Below are positions 1 to 8,734 of a stretch of DNA of 64,000 bases, one piece after another. The position numbers and the translations under genes are program-made. Numbering within the stretch: the stretch's first letter is position 1; each line of letters begins with the position of its first letter. The stretch comes from Sulfoacidibacillus ferrooxidans (GTDB taxonomy: Bacteria > Bacillota > Bacilli > Alicyclobacillales > SLC66). A model generated the notes under the pieces. The model was not told the DNA's origin, made no database searches, and was given only the letters and a program-made list of their open reading frames with translations. The stretch spans positions 38,243 through 102,242 of the forward strand of contig NZ_JALBUF010000008.1 in assembly GCF_022606465.1 (NCBI RefSeq). The letters run 5' to 3'.

Positions 1-936
1 CTGCTGATGTAGCAGTGTAATCATCAATTGCATACGCCGTTGGTATTCAGCAGAAATGGTTAGTATATGAGCATTAAGATCGTAATGATCTAGCAACTGG
101 AATAAAGCTTGCTGATCTAGTGAGCTTGAGTGCAAGTCCGCTCCCTGCTTCGCGTGGATCATAGCCTTGATCAATGTGCGATTCCCACAAATCCAGCCAA
201 TGCGTAGCGCGGGCACAACAGTTTTTGAAAAAGTACTAGTATAGAGGACACAGTCGCTCCCGGCCTGCTGTGCAAGAGACATCATCGATGGATAGTAATC
301 GTTTGGAGCAAATTTAATTTCTCCATAGGGATCATCTTCTAAAATAAGGACATGATTTCTATCGCACTCTTCGATAAGATTCACGCGTCGTGAAGTATCC
401 CATATCCAACCAGTAGGATTGGCGAAAGTAGGAATGACATACACTAACTTAGGGTGATATTTTTCAATTTTGGCAGCAAGATCTTCAGGATCCATGCCTT
501 TCTCATCACTTAAAACGGGTATAATCTGAACAGAATAGTAACGGAATGCTTGCAGAGCGACAAGATAGGTGGGGTTTTCTGTAAGAATAACCGCCCCCGG
601 TTCTAAATAGACCTTAGCAACCAGGTCAACCGCTTGCTGTGATCCTGTCGTAAGAAGCATTTCATCTGAGCTGACACGTATATTACGGTGCATTAAGCGT
701 TGGCTGATCTGTTCACGTAGCGGCGTATACCCTTCTGTCAATCCATATTGCAATGCTTTATTACCCATCCTAAATACTCTCTCAAAAGCCTGTTTTAGTG
801 CTTCAACAGGAAAAAATTCTTCAGCAGGCAATCCTCCTGCAAATGAAATGACTTCATCTGTCTGAGCTAATTTGAGTAACTCACCGACAGCTGAAGTCTT
901 ATGAGTCATTACCTGTTTCGTGAACTGATCATCCAC
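1..936 (-). CDS. PLP-dependent class I/II aminotransferase (2-aminoadipate/LysN-like), 3' end cut by window edge
   Basis: A fold-type I PLP aminotransferase whose C-terminus runs off the window start. Reading the minus strand gives about 312 residues. The N-terminus contains EVISFAGGLPAEEFFP and ALQYGLTEGYTPLREQI, typical of the LysN / 2-aminoadipate / MocR-type aminotransferase group. TTGSQQAVDLVAKVYLEPG, ILEDDPYGEI and YTSTFSK follow, the last carrying the Schiff-base lysine. GTG at 936 is preferred because a GGGGGA Shine-Dalgarno lies 7 nt upstream; ATG at 957 or 954 is possible but has no ribosome site. No GntR-type DNA-binding domain is encoded upstream, so this is an enzyme and not a MocR regulator. 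The substrate cannot be told from sequence. Confidence 0.88.
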   Translation of the reverse strand, partial: MDDQFTKQVMTHKTSAVGELLKLAQTDEVISFAGGLPAEEFFPVEALKQAFERVFRMGNKALQYGLTEGYTPLREQISQRLMHRNIRVSSDEMLLTTGSQQAVDLVAKVYLEPGAVILTENPTYLVALQAFRYYSVQIIPVLSDEKGMDPEDLAAKIEKYHPKLVYVIPTFANPTGWIWDTSRRVNLIEECDRNHVLILEDDPYGEIKFAPNDYYPSMMSLAQQAGSDCVLYTSTFSKTVVPALRIGWICGNRTLIKAMIHAKQGADLHSSSLDQQALFQLLDHYDLNAHILTISAEYQRRMQLMITLLHQQ

Positions 937-957
937 AGATGTTCCCCCACTCATCAT

Positions 958-1403
958 GTGTTCTAGAAACGATGTCTATTGCTGAGACCTAATCATTCAC
1001 GTGATGTGTGGCCAACGTAGACTCATTGCATTTGAAAACAGCAATTCATATCATTTTCCAAAAGTTCAAACGATAAAAGACTAAAGTGACTGTAGCCGCC
1101 ATCTTTTTAGTCTTATGCAATATCATTCGAGCAAGATCTGCTTACTTATGACAATAAAAATTGTATTTGAATAAGTAGGAATACTAAAATCTCATATCAT
1201 TAGAATAAACAATGTAAGGTAACATTTCAATAAAAACCATGACCAAATTGCTGTAGATCATAATCTATATTCTATCCATTACAATCACCTCATTGCCACC
1301 TTGCACTAGATTTGCAATCGTACAAAAACAAAAATTTTATCATGTAGATAATCCATGCATACGCGAGCACTCGCTTATCTGTAAACATGAGCGTCGCCCC
1401 TTC
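958..1403. other. Intergenic region with one inverted repeat, no gene
   Basis: About 450 bases without a convincing reading frame. The only structure is an inverted repeat at 1075-1114 (arms AAGACTAAA and TTTAGTCTT around a 20-base loop). Read on the minus strand it is followed by TTATCG, so it may be a weak terminator or a leader hairpin ahead of the aminotransferase. The rest is AT-rich and unremarkable. Confidence 0.4.
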
Positions 1404-1829
1404 TTATCTTACTGAGATCGCTACCCGATTTACTTTTGCCTGTTCGAGGTATTTAGCCACGACATAGCCACCACTCATGTTTTGTACTTGTGTAAAGCCA
1501 TGTCCTTTAAGGATTTGATGGGCAAAATAGCTCCGCTGACCGGATCGACAATAAAGGATCGTTGGCTTTTGAGGATCTAATTCGGCGATTCGTGTGCGCA
1601 ACTCATCGAGTGGAATATTGATCGCATGGGGCAACATCCCTTTGGCCGTTTCATCCGGTCTTCTCACGTCCACAATTTGAAACTGCAAAGGATCCGTTGG
1701 CCATTCGTTAAGTAGTTCTACTGTCCCATCATATACATGTTCTGCTGCCATACCAGCCATAATCACCGGATCTTTCGCCGACGAAAAAGGTGGGGCATAG
1801 GCGAGATCGAGATGTACGCTCAGTCCACA
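1404..1829 (-). pseudogene. C-terminal fragment of a CoA-disulfide reductase/rhodanese fusion
   Basis: The reading frame encodes LDLAYAPPFSSAKDPV followed by MAGM. This is the characteristic dimerisation-domain tail of NADH oxidase / CoA-disulfide reductases. It continues directly into a complete rhodanese domain with DVRRPDE, INIPLDEL and the active-site loop YCRSGQRSY. This is the arrangement of the last fifth of CoADR-rhodanese fusion proteins. The FAD- and NADH-binding domains are absent: upstream of residue CGLSVH the frame no longer resembles the family and reaches a TAA. No ribosome-binding site precedes the internal ATG (1766) or GTG. The fragment may still make a single-domain rhodanese of about 120 residues, but a truncated gene remnant is more likely. 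Confidence 0.7.
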
Positions 1830-2031
1830 TTCTTGGCTTGCTTCCTTGCACTGCGCGGGTCTTACCTGCCCCCTTTTTTGAACAGGCTCTTTTAGAAATT
1901 ACACCGAAGTTTGTTGTACGCTATAAGAGTCCAAATTGATCAATGGTTTCATAGATATGTTCCATTCACGTTAAACAATTATCGATATCTAGCTTCATCA
2001 AACATTAAAGCAACTTCTAAATAAGCATAAC

Positions 2032-2069
2032 AAATGAATCTCAGCTGTAGATTACTCTGAGATTCATTT
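2032..2069 (-). terminator. Terminator of the GlcD-type oxidase gene
   Basis: A perfect 13-bp stem (arms 2032-2044 and 2057-2069, AAATGAATCTCAG) with a 12-base loop lies 34 bases past the stop codon of the minus-strand oxidase gene. Its 3' arm ends in TTT followed by a mixed T-rich run, fitting a Rho-independent terminator. Confidence 0.7.
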
Positions 2070-2102
2070 TATTCAATATCTGTGCATGTGTATGTACTTA
2101 CA

Positions 2103-3467
2103 CTACTCGTCAATGAGTTTACCAGGATTCATGATGGAAGTGGGATCAATGAGATGTTTAATCGCTTGCATAAGGGCTAATGATGATCCATGTTCAAGTA
2201 ATTGATATTTTTTCTTACCAAGTCCCACCCCATGTTCACCCGTACAAGTACCCCCACATGCTAAAGAGAAACGCACAAGTTGCTCATTCACCATTGAGAC
2301 GCGCTCCATTTCGTCTGGATTATGAGGATCCACCAATAAAATAGCATGGTAATTGCCATCTCCTACATGTCCTACTATCCCACCGTGTACTTGATGTTCT
2401 TTTATAGCATTTGTTGCATCGACTACTGCTGCCGGTAACTTCGACAATGGTACGCATACATCTGTTGCCATCTGCTCTTTGCCTTTAACACTTGCGCGAA
2501 AAGCGAGTGCCGCAACGTGTCTACTATCCCAAAGTTTGCGACGGCTTGCCTCATCTTTAACCGTCTCTACACTACTTAGACCCTCATCTCGCATCAAAGT
2601 GACGGCAAGTTCAACATCATATTCTATCGATTTTTGCGTTCCTTGAAACTCCAAAAAAAGCGTAGGTGAAACAGGATACTCTACACTTTTATAGCGATTA
2701 ATTGCATCCATAATGGCTTCATCTACTAACTCAATTCTAGTAACGGGGATACCGGCACCCATGATCATGGTTGAAGCTTTGACACACTGCTCTACACTTT
2801 CAAAAGTAGCACGAACAGCAATCGTAGATTCTTGAATTCCATATACTTTTAACCAAATTTCCGTAAAAACACCGAGTGTACCTTCAGATCCGACAAATAA
2901 ACCAGTCAAATTCAGTCCAGATGCGGACTTTGCAGCAAGCGTCCCTGTTTGAATGACAGTAGCATCAGGCAAAACCACTTCTATAGAACGGATTTGATCT
3001 CGCATGACACCATAGCGCACGGTCGTTGTACCACTTGCATTGGTTGCAGTCATTCCTCCAATAGACGCATTTGCTCCAGGATCTACAGAGAAAAATAGTC
3101 CATAACGCGCGAGTTCTGCATTGAGTTGATCTTTAGTCACTCCAGGTTGAACACAAACCAGAAAGTCATCTGCCCTCACTTCGAGTATTTTGTTCATTTC
3201 GGTCATATCTAAACTAATGCCACCACGTACAGGGATTACTTGACCTTCTAAACTACTTCCAATCGCAAATGGAATCACAGGAATATTGTGTGTCTTTGCA
3301 TATGTCATCACTTTAACTACATCCTCTGTCGTATGCGGATATACGACAACATCTGGGTTATGCGGTGTATGATAGGATTCATCTCGACTGTGATGATTCA
3401 CAACCGTTTCATTTTGTGATACTTGTTCGATCGTTAATAGTGACCGCAAGTCAGAGATTAATGACAT
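2103..3467 (-). CDS. FAD-linked oxidase, glycolate oxidase GlcD / D-lactate dehydrogenase family
   Basis: A flavoprotein of the VAO/GlcD family that oxidises D-2-hydroxyacids such as glycolate or D-lactate. The FAD-binding PCMH domain covers roughly residues 35-215: PDVVVYPHTTEDVVKVM, PVIPFAIGSSLEG, and the FAD loops DPGANASIGGMTATNASG and GLFVGSEGTLGV. The FAD-oxidase C-terminal domain ends with GHVGDGNYH and CGGTCTGEHGVGLGKK. The length of 454 residues is normal. ATG at 3467 is chosen because AGAGGGGGAG lies 7 nt upstream; an in-frame ATG ten codons earlier has none. No GlcE or GlcF subunit is adjacent, so it may act alone, more like YsfC or a D-lactate dehydrogenase. Substrate is inferred only from family. 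Confidence 0.9.
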   Translation of the reverse strand: MSLISDLRSLLTIEQVSQNETVVNHHSRDESYHTPHNPDVVVYPHTTEDVVKVMTYAKTHNIPVIPFAIGSSLEGQVIPVRGGISLDMTEMNKILEVRADDFLVCVQPGVTKDQLNAELARYGLFFSVDPGANASIGGMTATNASGTTTVRYGVMRDQIRSIEVVLPDATVIQTGTLAAKSASGLNLTGLFVGSEGTLGVFTEIWLKVYGIQESTIAVRATFESVEQCVKASTMIMGAGIPVTRIELVDEAIMDAINRYKSVEYPVSPTLFLEFQGTQKSIEYDVELAVTLMRDEGLSSVETVKDEASRRKLWDSRHVAALAFRASVKGKEQMATDVCVPLSKLPAAVVDATNAIKEHQVHGGIVGHVGDGNYHAILLVDPHNPDEMERVSMVNEQLVRFSLACGGTCTGEHGVGLGKKKYQLLEHGSSLALMQAIKHLIDPTSIMNPGKLIDE

Positions 3468-3655
3468 GTTATCTCCCCCTCTCACCCAATCATACAATAC
3501 CCTTTGTCCTTTTGACTATGGACGAACACGATACTAAATCAAAGTTTATGTACAGGCTCTTTACTCAGAAAATGGGCAAGGCACCCCCGACATCCGCCTC
3601 TACAAATATAAATTCTTCACGTATCTTAGAGCATCAAACAATGAGGAGTGACATC

Positions 3656-3772
3656 ATGGGTACATTTGGAGGATATACACACTGGGCAGTCGTTTTTTTA
3701 ATTATTTTCGTTTTGTTCTTCTTGCTAGTCCCTGTTTACCAACAAGTATGTAAAACAGTTCCTGTATATTAA
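3656..3772 (+). CDS. Small hydrophobic peptide, YjcZ-like sporulation type (copy 1)
   Basis: A 38-residue peptide starting at ATG 3656 behind AATGAGGAGTGACATC. It has a short N-terminus (MGTFGGYTH), one membrane segment (WAVVFLIIFVLFFLLVP) and a tail with one cysteine (VYQQVCKTVPVY). It resembles the short Gly-plus-hydrophobic YjcZ/YnzH-type spore peptides of Bacillus; that assignment is from pattern, not from alignment. The next gene (4017-4136) encodes a near-copy of the membrane segment. A strong terminator follows at 3781. Likely a monocistronic gene for a membrane-inserted peptide of unknown role. Confidence 0.75.
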   Translation: MGTFGGYTHWAVVFLIIFVLFFLLVPVYQQVCKTVPVY

Positions 3773-3780
3773 TCTTTATA

Positions 3781-3826
3781 TAAAATAAAAGCAGGCGGTA
3801 ATGACAATCTGCCTGTTTTTATTTTA
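3781..3826 (+). terminator. Rho-independent terminator after small peptide 1
   Basis: A 16-bp stem with one G-U pair (arms 3781-3796 and 3811-3826, core GCAGGC/GCCTGT) is followed by a T-rich run (TTTTTATTTTA). It starts eight bases past the peptide's stop codon. Confidence 0.85.
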
Positions 3827-4016
3827 TCGAACGTACCGTAAAACCTCTTGCTTTAGTTCATTCACCTACGGTATCAGCCTATACAGAACATGAAAGAGTC
3901 GCGTACATTATATTATCCGGCTTTATTATTCATGAGAGTAGAAGGATTATCGCAAGTATTCTTTTCTCTCATGACTTTTGTGCGCGGATGAAGTGAACCA
4001 TAAGGAGGGATTGACT

Positions 4017-4136
4017 GTGGGCGTTTTTGGTGCATACACACGTTGGGCGGTCGTATTTTTAATTATCTTTGTCCTGTTCTTCCTCTTTGTACCGACCGGT
4101 TATGGTGCAGCTAATGCTGGTGTTGCTGGTTACTAA
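4017..4136 (+). CDS. Small hydrophobic peptide, YjcZ-like sporulation type (copy 2)
   Basis: A 39-residue peptide starting at GTG 4017 behind AAGGAGGGATTGACT. The segment RWAVVFLIIFVLFFLFVP matches copy 1 at all but two positions, while the C-terminal tail differs (TGYGAANAGVAGY, Gly/Ala-rich and cysteine-free). The pair looks like a tandem duplication with tail divergence. Its own terminator at 4144 and an inverted repeat upstream (arms CATGAGAG/CTCTCATG, about 3929-3973) suggest that it is transcribed separately from copy 1. Confidence 0.72.
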   Translation: MGVFGAYTRWAVVFLIIFVLFFLFVPTGYGAANAGVAGY

Positions 4137-4143
4137 GAACGAT

Positions 4144-4180
4144 TCAGGCAGCTGCATCCGAGCAGCCGCCTGATTTTTTT
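4144..4180 (+). terminator. Rho-independent terminator after small peptide 2
   Basis: A GC-rich stem (TCAGGCAGCTGC against GCAGCCGCCTGA, one unpaired base) with a six-base loop is followed by seven T residues, eight bases past the stop codon. Confidence 0.9.
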
Positions 4181-4358
4181 AAATACAATCATTCATAAGT
4201 ACACAATTGCCTGTCCTAATAAAATATTCCGACTTTAATTTACGAATCAATGCCATACTAGTCTATATCATCTTTATCCGTGTTGGATGTGTCATTCATA
4301 TGCTTAACTAGTATAGGGTAGCTTTACGCTGCAATTGCCACCTATGTAGAAAAGCTAG

Positions 4359-4778
4359 CTAAAATGTTTCATTTGATAAGTTTCGCAGTTTCTTTCTCTG
4401 CATCATGATATCGATCAATGCACACAATACATCATAATCAGTCTCTTCTAATCGACTGACGCGTAACGCCATCGCAAGATACGGTTGAGCTGATTCTCGC
4501 ATGACAAAGCTTTGCAGATAACCAGGTAAATCACTAGGCCCACCATAACTTGTGTCATCGGGTAAACTTGTCACTTCAGTCCCCTCACAAAAAAATCCAA
4601 TCGGTACACCCAATGCTTCCGCAATACGAATGGCATATTCCAGCGATGGTTGCCTGTGCCCTCTTTCTATTGAACTAATATGAGGCGTAGAAATTCCAGT
4701 GCGATAGGCAATTTCCTGCTGTGTCAGATCTCGTTTGTGCCTAAGTATTCGAATTTTACGTCCAAGTTCATTATCCAA
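4359..4778 (-). CDS. XRE-family helix-turn-helix regulator
   Basis: A 139-residue protein with an N-terminal HTH_3 domain (about residues 5-60: KIRILRHKRDLTQQEIAYRT, GISTPHISSIERGHRQPS, YAIRIAEALGVP) and a C-terminal part without a recognised domain. The predicted start is TTG at 4778, set five bases behind a GGGGGGA ribosome site; there is no ATG near the expected N-terminus. It stands alone on the minus strand between the peptide genes and an AT-rich gap. It is probably a small DNA-binding repressor or activator; the ligand and target are unknown. Confidence 0.85.
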   Translation of the reverse strand: MDNELGRKIRILRHKRDLTQQEIAYRTGISTPHISSIERGHRQPSLEYAIRIAEALGVPIGFFCEGTEVTSLPDDTSYGGPSDLPGYLQSFVMRESAQPYLAMALRVSRLEETDYDVLCALIDIMMQRKKLRNLSNETF

Positions 4779-5145
4779 GTAGATCCCCCCGTATCATATA
4801 ACTGATTAATCTTAACGAAAATAATAATACTATACAAATGTAGAATATGTAAATAGTAAACATAATAAGCTTTGAAAGGACTCCATTGGAGAATTAAAAA
4901 ATACATCATCTAGAATGCATGTGATAACTGAGAACTTAAATTGTATTTTGTTTATAATTATTAGTACAGTATGATCATTTCTTAAAATATAACTAGATAA
5001 TTATTCTAATTAAGTAGTACAACTTGAAATCGGTGAAATGATGAACCTATATTGAAATTATGATATTTACATTAAAATATGAGTATTAATTTATAATTGT
5101 GTGCTACTATGGTTTTAAAAACGTATGCATACATATAAAAGAATA
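4779..5145. other. AT-rich intergenic region without a gene
   Basis: About 370 bases of very AT-rich sequence with many stop codons in all frames. It probably contains the promoter of the XRE gene, but I could not pick out a clear -35/-10 pair. No repeat or RNA structure was recognised. Confidence 0.5.
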
Positions 5146-5180
5146 TAAAAAAACGCTCCCTACATATCAGGCGAGCGTAA
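5146..5180 (-). terminator. Terminator of the hisJ/thiE operon
   Basis: Stem ACGCTC/GAGCGT (5153-5158 with 5173-5178). On the minus strand it is followed by seven T residues. It lies about 40 bases past the stop codon of the PHP phosphatase. Confidence 0.8.
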
Positions 5181-5219
5181 CTTGTCATTCCCCACGTTCG
5201 TATGAGTATTAAGCGATCA

Positions 5220-6032
5220 TTAGGAGATAGGTTCTGCAACGCGCTTTCTTTGAGAAAATGTAATGAGTTTTGTGTATCCTGTATGTTTAGCTAAAGCAAT
5301 GGCTTGATCATAATCAGCTCCAACATCTTCCGGTCGATGAGCATCTGAATTAATCACAATAGGCACATCATATTTATAACAAGTGCTGAGAAACTGAGGT
5401 GCGGGATATAATTTCCCCACTGGTTTACGCAAACCTGCAGTCGACACTTCTATGACAGAATGATTATGTGCAAATGATTCAGCCAAACGTTCATACCAAT
5501 CCTGTAAAAATGCAGCATCATTAGGTTCATGTCCAAAAACTTTTATTACATCTGCATGTCCTACAAAATCAAATAGTTGACTCTCTACCATTCGCTGCAA
5601 AATAGAAAAATACTCATCATATGTTTTCTTGAGGTCGCGATTCACCCACTGTGACTTCATTTCCAATAAATCAAAACCAAAGTCACCTAGCCAATGCACT
5701 GATCCAATGACGTAATCAAACGGATAAGAACGAATAAAGGTCTCCAATTCACGTTCTGTTCCAGGTATGTAATCCAACTCAATCCCAAATTTAACATGAT
5801 GACCTGCTTGTCGAGCTGCTAGAATCATCCCATAATATTCATCCAAGTCTTCTGTTCGACGCTCTCGAGTCCATGGATTATCTAATAAATGAGCTGTTTG
5901 TTTAAATCGATAGGCATGTTCAGACACACCGTATTCTTCAATACCGCGCGACCTTGCAGTCTCAATAAAATGCAATAACCATTCGACAGTATATGGTCCA
6001 CGTTCTGTATGAGTGTGATAATCAGTTAACAT
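5220..6032 (-). CDS. hisJ: Histidinol-phosphatase, PHP family (HisJ type)
   Basis: A PHP-superfamily phosphoesterase, probably histidinol-phosphate phosphatase of histidine biosynthesis. Metal-binding PHP motifs appear in order: DYHTHTERGPYT, GVSEHAYRF, GIELDYIPG, GSVHWLGDFGFD, GHADVIKVFG, STAGLRKPVG and INSDAHRPEDVG. These match HisJ/YtvP-type proteins in both order and length (270 residues). ATG at 6032 is preferred: GGAGGA lies nine bases upstream, whereas the two ATGs at 6041 and 6038 are too close to it. It follows thiE by about 25 bases and is probably co-transcribed. No other his genes are in the window, so another phosphoester substrate is possible. Confidence 0.85.
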   Translation of the reverse strand: MLTDYHTHTERGPYTVEWLLHFIETARSRGIEEYGVSEHAYRFKQTAHLLDNPWTRERRTEDLDEYYGMILAARQAGHHVKFGIELDYIPGTERELETFIRSYPFDYVIGSVHWLGDFGFDLLEMKSQWVNRDLKKTYDEYFSILQRMVESQLFDFVGHADVIKVFGHEPNDAAFLQDWYERLAESFAHNHSVIEVSTAGLRKPVGKLYPAPQFLSTCYKYDVPIVINSDAHRPEDVGADYDQAIALAKHTGYTKLITFSQRKRVAEPIS

Positions 6033-6056
6033 CCACATCATTCCTCCTACTATATA

Positions 6057-6701
6057 CTACTTGAGTTGCATTTCTTTGCGCATCTTGGCTTGATCAATGC
6101 GCATACGAAAAAGTTGTGTTGCTTTCTCAATATCATCTGTTGCAAATATACCACTTACAATGGCTAAAGCATCAACACCTAATTGAATGAGTTCATCTAC
6201 AACTGATAGTGTAATTCCGCCAATCGCAACGATAGGAATGTCTACCGCTTGTCGGATGTTTTTAATTTCTTCAGATGGCACCACAGATTTTGCATCTTTT
6301 TTTGTTGAAGTCGGATATACAGGTCCTAGTCCAATGTAATGAGCACCCTGTATCTTTGCAAGGCGTGACTCTGTTACATCGTGTGTCGATATACCAATAC
6401 GCATGTCTGAACCTACTAATTGTCTTGCATCGTCTATAGAAATATCATCTTGACCAAGATGAATCATATCAGCCTGACATAAGAGAGCCACATCAATGCG
6501 ATCATTAACGGCAAATAGAGCTCCTGTATCTTCGCATACTTTTTTAATTTCTTTACCGATCCTGACAAGTTCTTTGCCGTCTAGCTGTTTTTCACGCAAT
6601 TGAATGACATCCGCTCCGCCCCGCAGAGCTGCCTTCACTGAGTCTACTATGGACACACCAGGAGCTAGAAGTTCCGATCCAGTAATAGCATACAGATTCA
6701 C
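6057..6701 (-). CDS. thiE: Thiamine-phosphate synthase
   Basis: ThiE joins HMP-pyrophosphate and thiazole phosphate to give thiamine phosphate. The TIM-barrel signatures are present: VIQLREKQLDGKELV, FAVNDRIDVALL, ADMIHLGQDD, IGISTHDV, YIGLGPVYPTSTKKDA and the phosphate-binding IVAIGGIT. GTG at 6701 is chosen because AAAGGAGG lies seven bases upstream; the TTG at 6707 almost touches it. Length (214 residues) is normal. No other thi gene or TPP riboswitch was seen nearby, so the gene seems to be regulated apart from the rest of the pathway. Confidence 0.93.
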   Translation of the reverse strand: MNLYAITGSELLAPGVSIVDSVKAALRGGADVIQLREKQLDGKELVRIGKEIKKVCEDTGALFAVNDRIDVALLCQADMIHLGQDDISIDDARQLVGSDMRIGISTHDVTESRLAKIQGAHYIGLGPVYPTSTKKDAKSVVPSEEIKNIRQAVDIPIVAIGGITLSVVDELIQLGVDALAIVSGIFATDDIEKATQLFRMRIDQAKMRKEMQLK

Positions 6702-6752
6702 ATACAATCCTCCTTTACCACTGTAGACAACTACAGATAAATTATGTTCAGT

Positions 6753-6917
6753 TTACCACATACATTTGACTCCGTAACGTCCTGTTTTTGTTTTAAACAC
6801 GTAAACATACCGTGGGGAGCGTTTGCTGAGGATAAATCCTTCTTCGCGCATTCTAGCAGCAAGGCATCCTGCTTGAAATTCGCTGTCATATAGTTTTCCA
6901 CTATAGATCCATGCCAA
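6753..6917 (-). CDS. Hypothetical small basic protein (54 residues)
   Basis: A short frame between resE and thiE, with candidate TTG start 6917 preceded by AGGGGGTGAGGAT. The product contains WIYSGKLYDSEFQAG, CLAARMREEGFILSKRSP and YVYVFKTKTGRYGVKCMW. It is basic and aromatic-rich, with two cysteines, and resembles a small folded domain more than random sequence. I do not recognise the family. The overlapping frame at 6731-6925 gives a much less protein-like sequence. A small stem-loop (CTGTAG/CTACAG, 6721-6736) lies between it and thiE. It is probably part of the resDE-to-thiE transcript. Confidence 0.5.
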   Translation of the reverse strand: MAWIYSGKLYDSEFQAGCLAARMREEGFILSKRSPRYVYVFKTKTGRYGVKCMW

Positions 6918-6961
6918 ATCCTCACCCCCTACGATTGTTTCAGAACGTCAGTAACTGCATA

Positions 6962-8734
6962 TTAAGTGACTTGCTCACACGGACGACCAGTTGCAGGTAG
7001 AAAAATTGTAAACGTTGTTCCTTGATCCACAACGCTGCGAACTCCAATATCACCGTGATGTGAACGTATCAAACTTCTTGCAATGGCTAAACCAAGACCG
7101 GTACCACCATGGCCACGTGTGCGTGCCTTATCAGCTTTATAAAAACGCTCAAAGACAAAGGGTAAATCCTCTATAGAAATACCTTCCCCTGTATCCACAA
7201 TTCTTAACATGGCTTGCTGTTCTGTTCTAGTCAAACTAAGCGTTACCCCACCTTGACTCGTATGACGTACCGCATTGTCAACAAGGTTAGTTAGCACCTG
7301 CTCCAACCGATCAGAATCACCACAAATCATAATGGGTTCTTCATTGATTACAATTTCCAAATCCAACTTTCGTTCTGCAAATACACCTTGAAATTTACGT
7401 GCCACTCTACGTACAAGTAAAGCAAAATCAAGAGTTTCCATTTTCATAGAAAAATGTCCTGCTTCTACTTGCGCCAAATCCAATAATTCATTGACTAGAC
7501 GCCTCATACGAAGCGACTCATCATGAATAATTTGCGTAAGCTCAATACGTGCCTGAGGATCATCTCCAAAATCATCAAGTAACGCTTCCGTATATCCTTG
7601 TAATAAACTAAGCGGAGTTCGAAGTTCGTGTGACACATTTGCCACAAAGTCTTTTCTCAAGCGATCTAGTCTACGTTGCTCCGTAATATCACGAACAACA
7701 GCGAGCGTTCCTCGTAATTTTAGAGGAATATCAGGATCGTACAAGGGTGTCATTGTCACCGTGATATCTCGACCATTCCACTGAACAGATCGTTCAATCG
7801 TCGATTTTGACTGAAGTGTATCTCTTTGTAATTGAACGAGTTCAGCAGGCCAATCAATGGTCATATTTTCAAGTGAAGATAGAGCACTGACTGCTCGAAA
7901 CCAACGTCTAGCTGCCGGATTTAAGATCGTAAATCGACCTGTTAAATCGGTAACTACTACTGCATCTGTCATTGCTCCTAGAATACCTGCAATTTGCTCT
8001 TTCTCACGCGTGAGGTCACGTACAGTCTGCTCTAATTCTGAGGCTACGTGATTAAATGTTTGACCCAGTCTTCCCACCTCATCTTGCGTCATCACGCGAA
8101 CACGAGTATCAAATCTCCCCTTTGCCATTTCTGCTGCAGCCTCATTCATTTCAATCAGTGGACGTGAGAGATTTTGGGAAACAACAAAAGCCAACCCTGT
8201 TGTCAAAAGTGTTCCCAAAACAACGGCGAAAATAATGAGACTTGGGATTGTATGTGAGGGATTTCCTGCAACATCTTCTGATTCTGTGATTAATAAAAAA
8301 GCGCTAATTTGATTGAATGGATTCACAATAGGCATAACAGCATATAACCCTGTTTGTTCATCAGGGGTTTTAATAAATGTTGGTACACCTTGTTCAATAA
8401 TCGGTTGATCATGGGCTAAGAGCGATTGTTGACTGGGACTTAGTTGAGCAATATAGTGTTGTACTTCTATACTTTGCCCTGGTGGCGCAACAAGGTAGTA
8501 ATGACTGTGTAATGCAGACATGACATGAGTAATTTGTGAATTCAAGAGTTGATCTGGTTCTTGTTGCAAGAGCTGACTCACAAGAATAGCCTGACTGGTT
8601 AAGTCACGTCTTTGCATCGAATCCACATACGAATTAAAAAACTGTTCTAGATACATCGCTAAAATAAATAGAACGATCACCACGACGGCGATGATCGTTA
8701 CCCACAGCTTTAATACGACGCTTCGTCGAATCAC
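6962..8734 (-). CDS. resE: Two-component sensor histidine kinase, ResE/PhoR-like
   Basis: A membrane sensor kinase of 590 residues. Two transmembrane segments (about 8-28 and 163-187) bracket an extracellular sensing region. A HAMP domain (about 188-240), a PAS domain (about 245-350, GAMTDAVVVTDLTGRF) and a HisKA domain follow; the phospho-acceptor is H369 in FVANVSHELRTPLS. The HATPase domain shows DNAVRHTSQGG, DTGEGI and GHGGTGLGLAI. The GTG start overlaps the resD stop codon (GTGA), so the pair is translationally coupled. Gene order (rluB-resD-resE) matches B. subtilis, where ResE responds to oxygen and redox state. Here the resABC genes are missing, so the signal is an inference. Confidence 0.9.
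   Translation of the reverse strand: MIRRSVVLKLWVTIIAVVVIVLFILAMYLEQFFNSYVDSMQRRDLTSQAILVSQLLQQEPDQLLNSQITHVMSALHSHYYLVAPPGQSIEVQHYIAQLSPSQQSLLAHDQPIIEQGVPTFIKTPDEQTGLYAVMPIVNPFNQISAFLLITESEDVAGNPSHTIPSLIIFAVVLGTLLTTGLAFVVSQNLSRPLIEMNEAAAEMAKGRFDTRVRVMTQDEVGRLGQTFNHVASELEQTVRDLTREKEQIAGILGAMTDAVVVTDLTGRFTILNPAARRWFRAVSALSSLENMTIDWPAELVQLQRDTLQSKSTIERSVQWNGRDITVTMTPLYDPDIPLKLRGTLAVVRDITEQRRLDRLRKDFVANVSHELRTPLSLLQGYTEALLDDFGDDPQARIELTQIIHDESLRMRRLVNELLDLAQVEAGHFSMKMETLDFALLVRRVARKFQGVFAERKLDLEIVINEEPIMICGDSDRLEQVLTNLVDNAVRHTSQGGVTLSLTRTEQQAMLRIVDTGEGISIEDLPFVFERFYKADKARTRGHGGTGLGLAIARSLIRSHHGDIGVRSVVDQGTTFTIFLPATGRPCEQVT

Noticed and set aside
6731..6925. 64-codon frame between thiE and resE
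   Set aside because: Another frame in the same place gives a more protein-like product with a suitable ribosome site; the longer one looks like its shadow.
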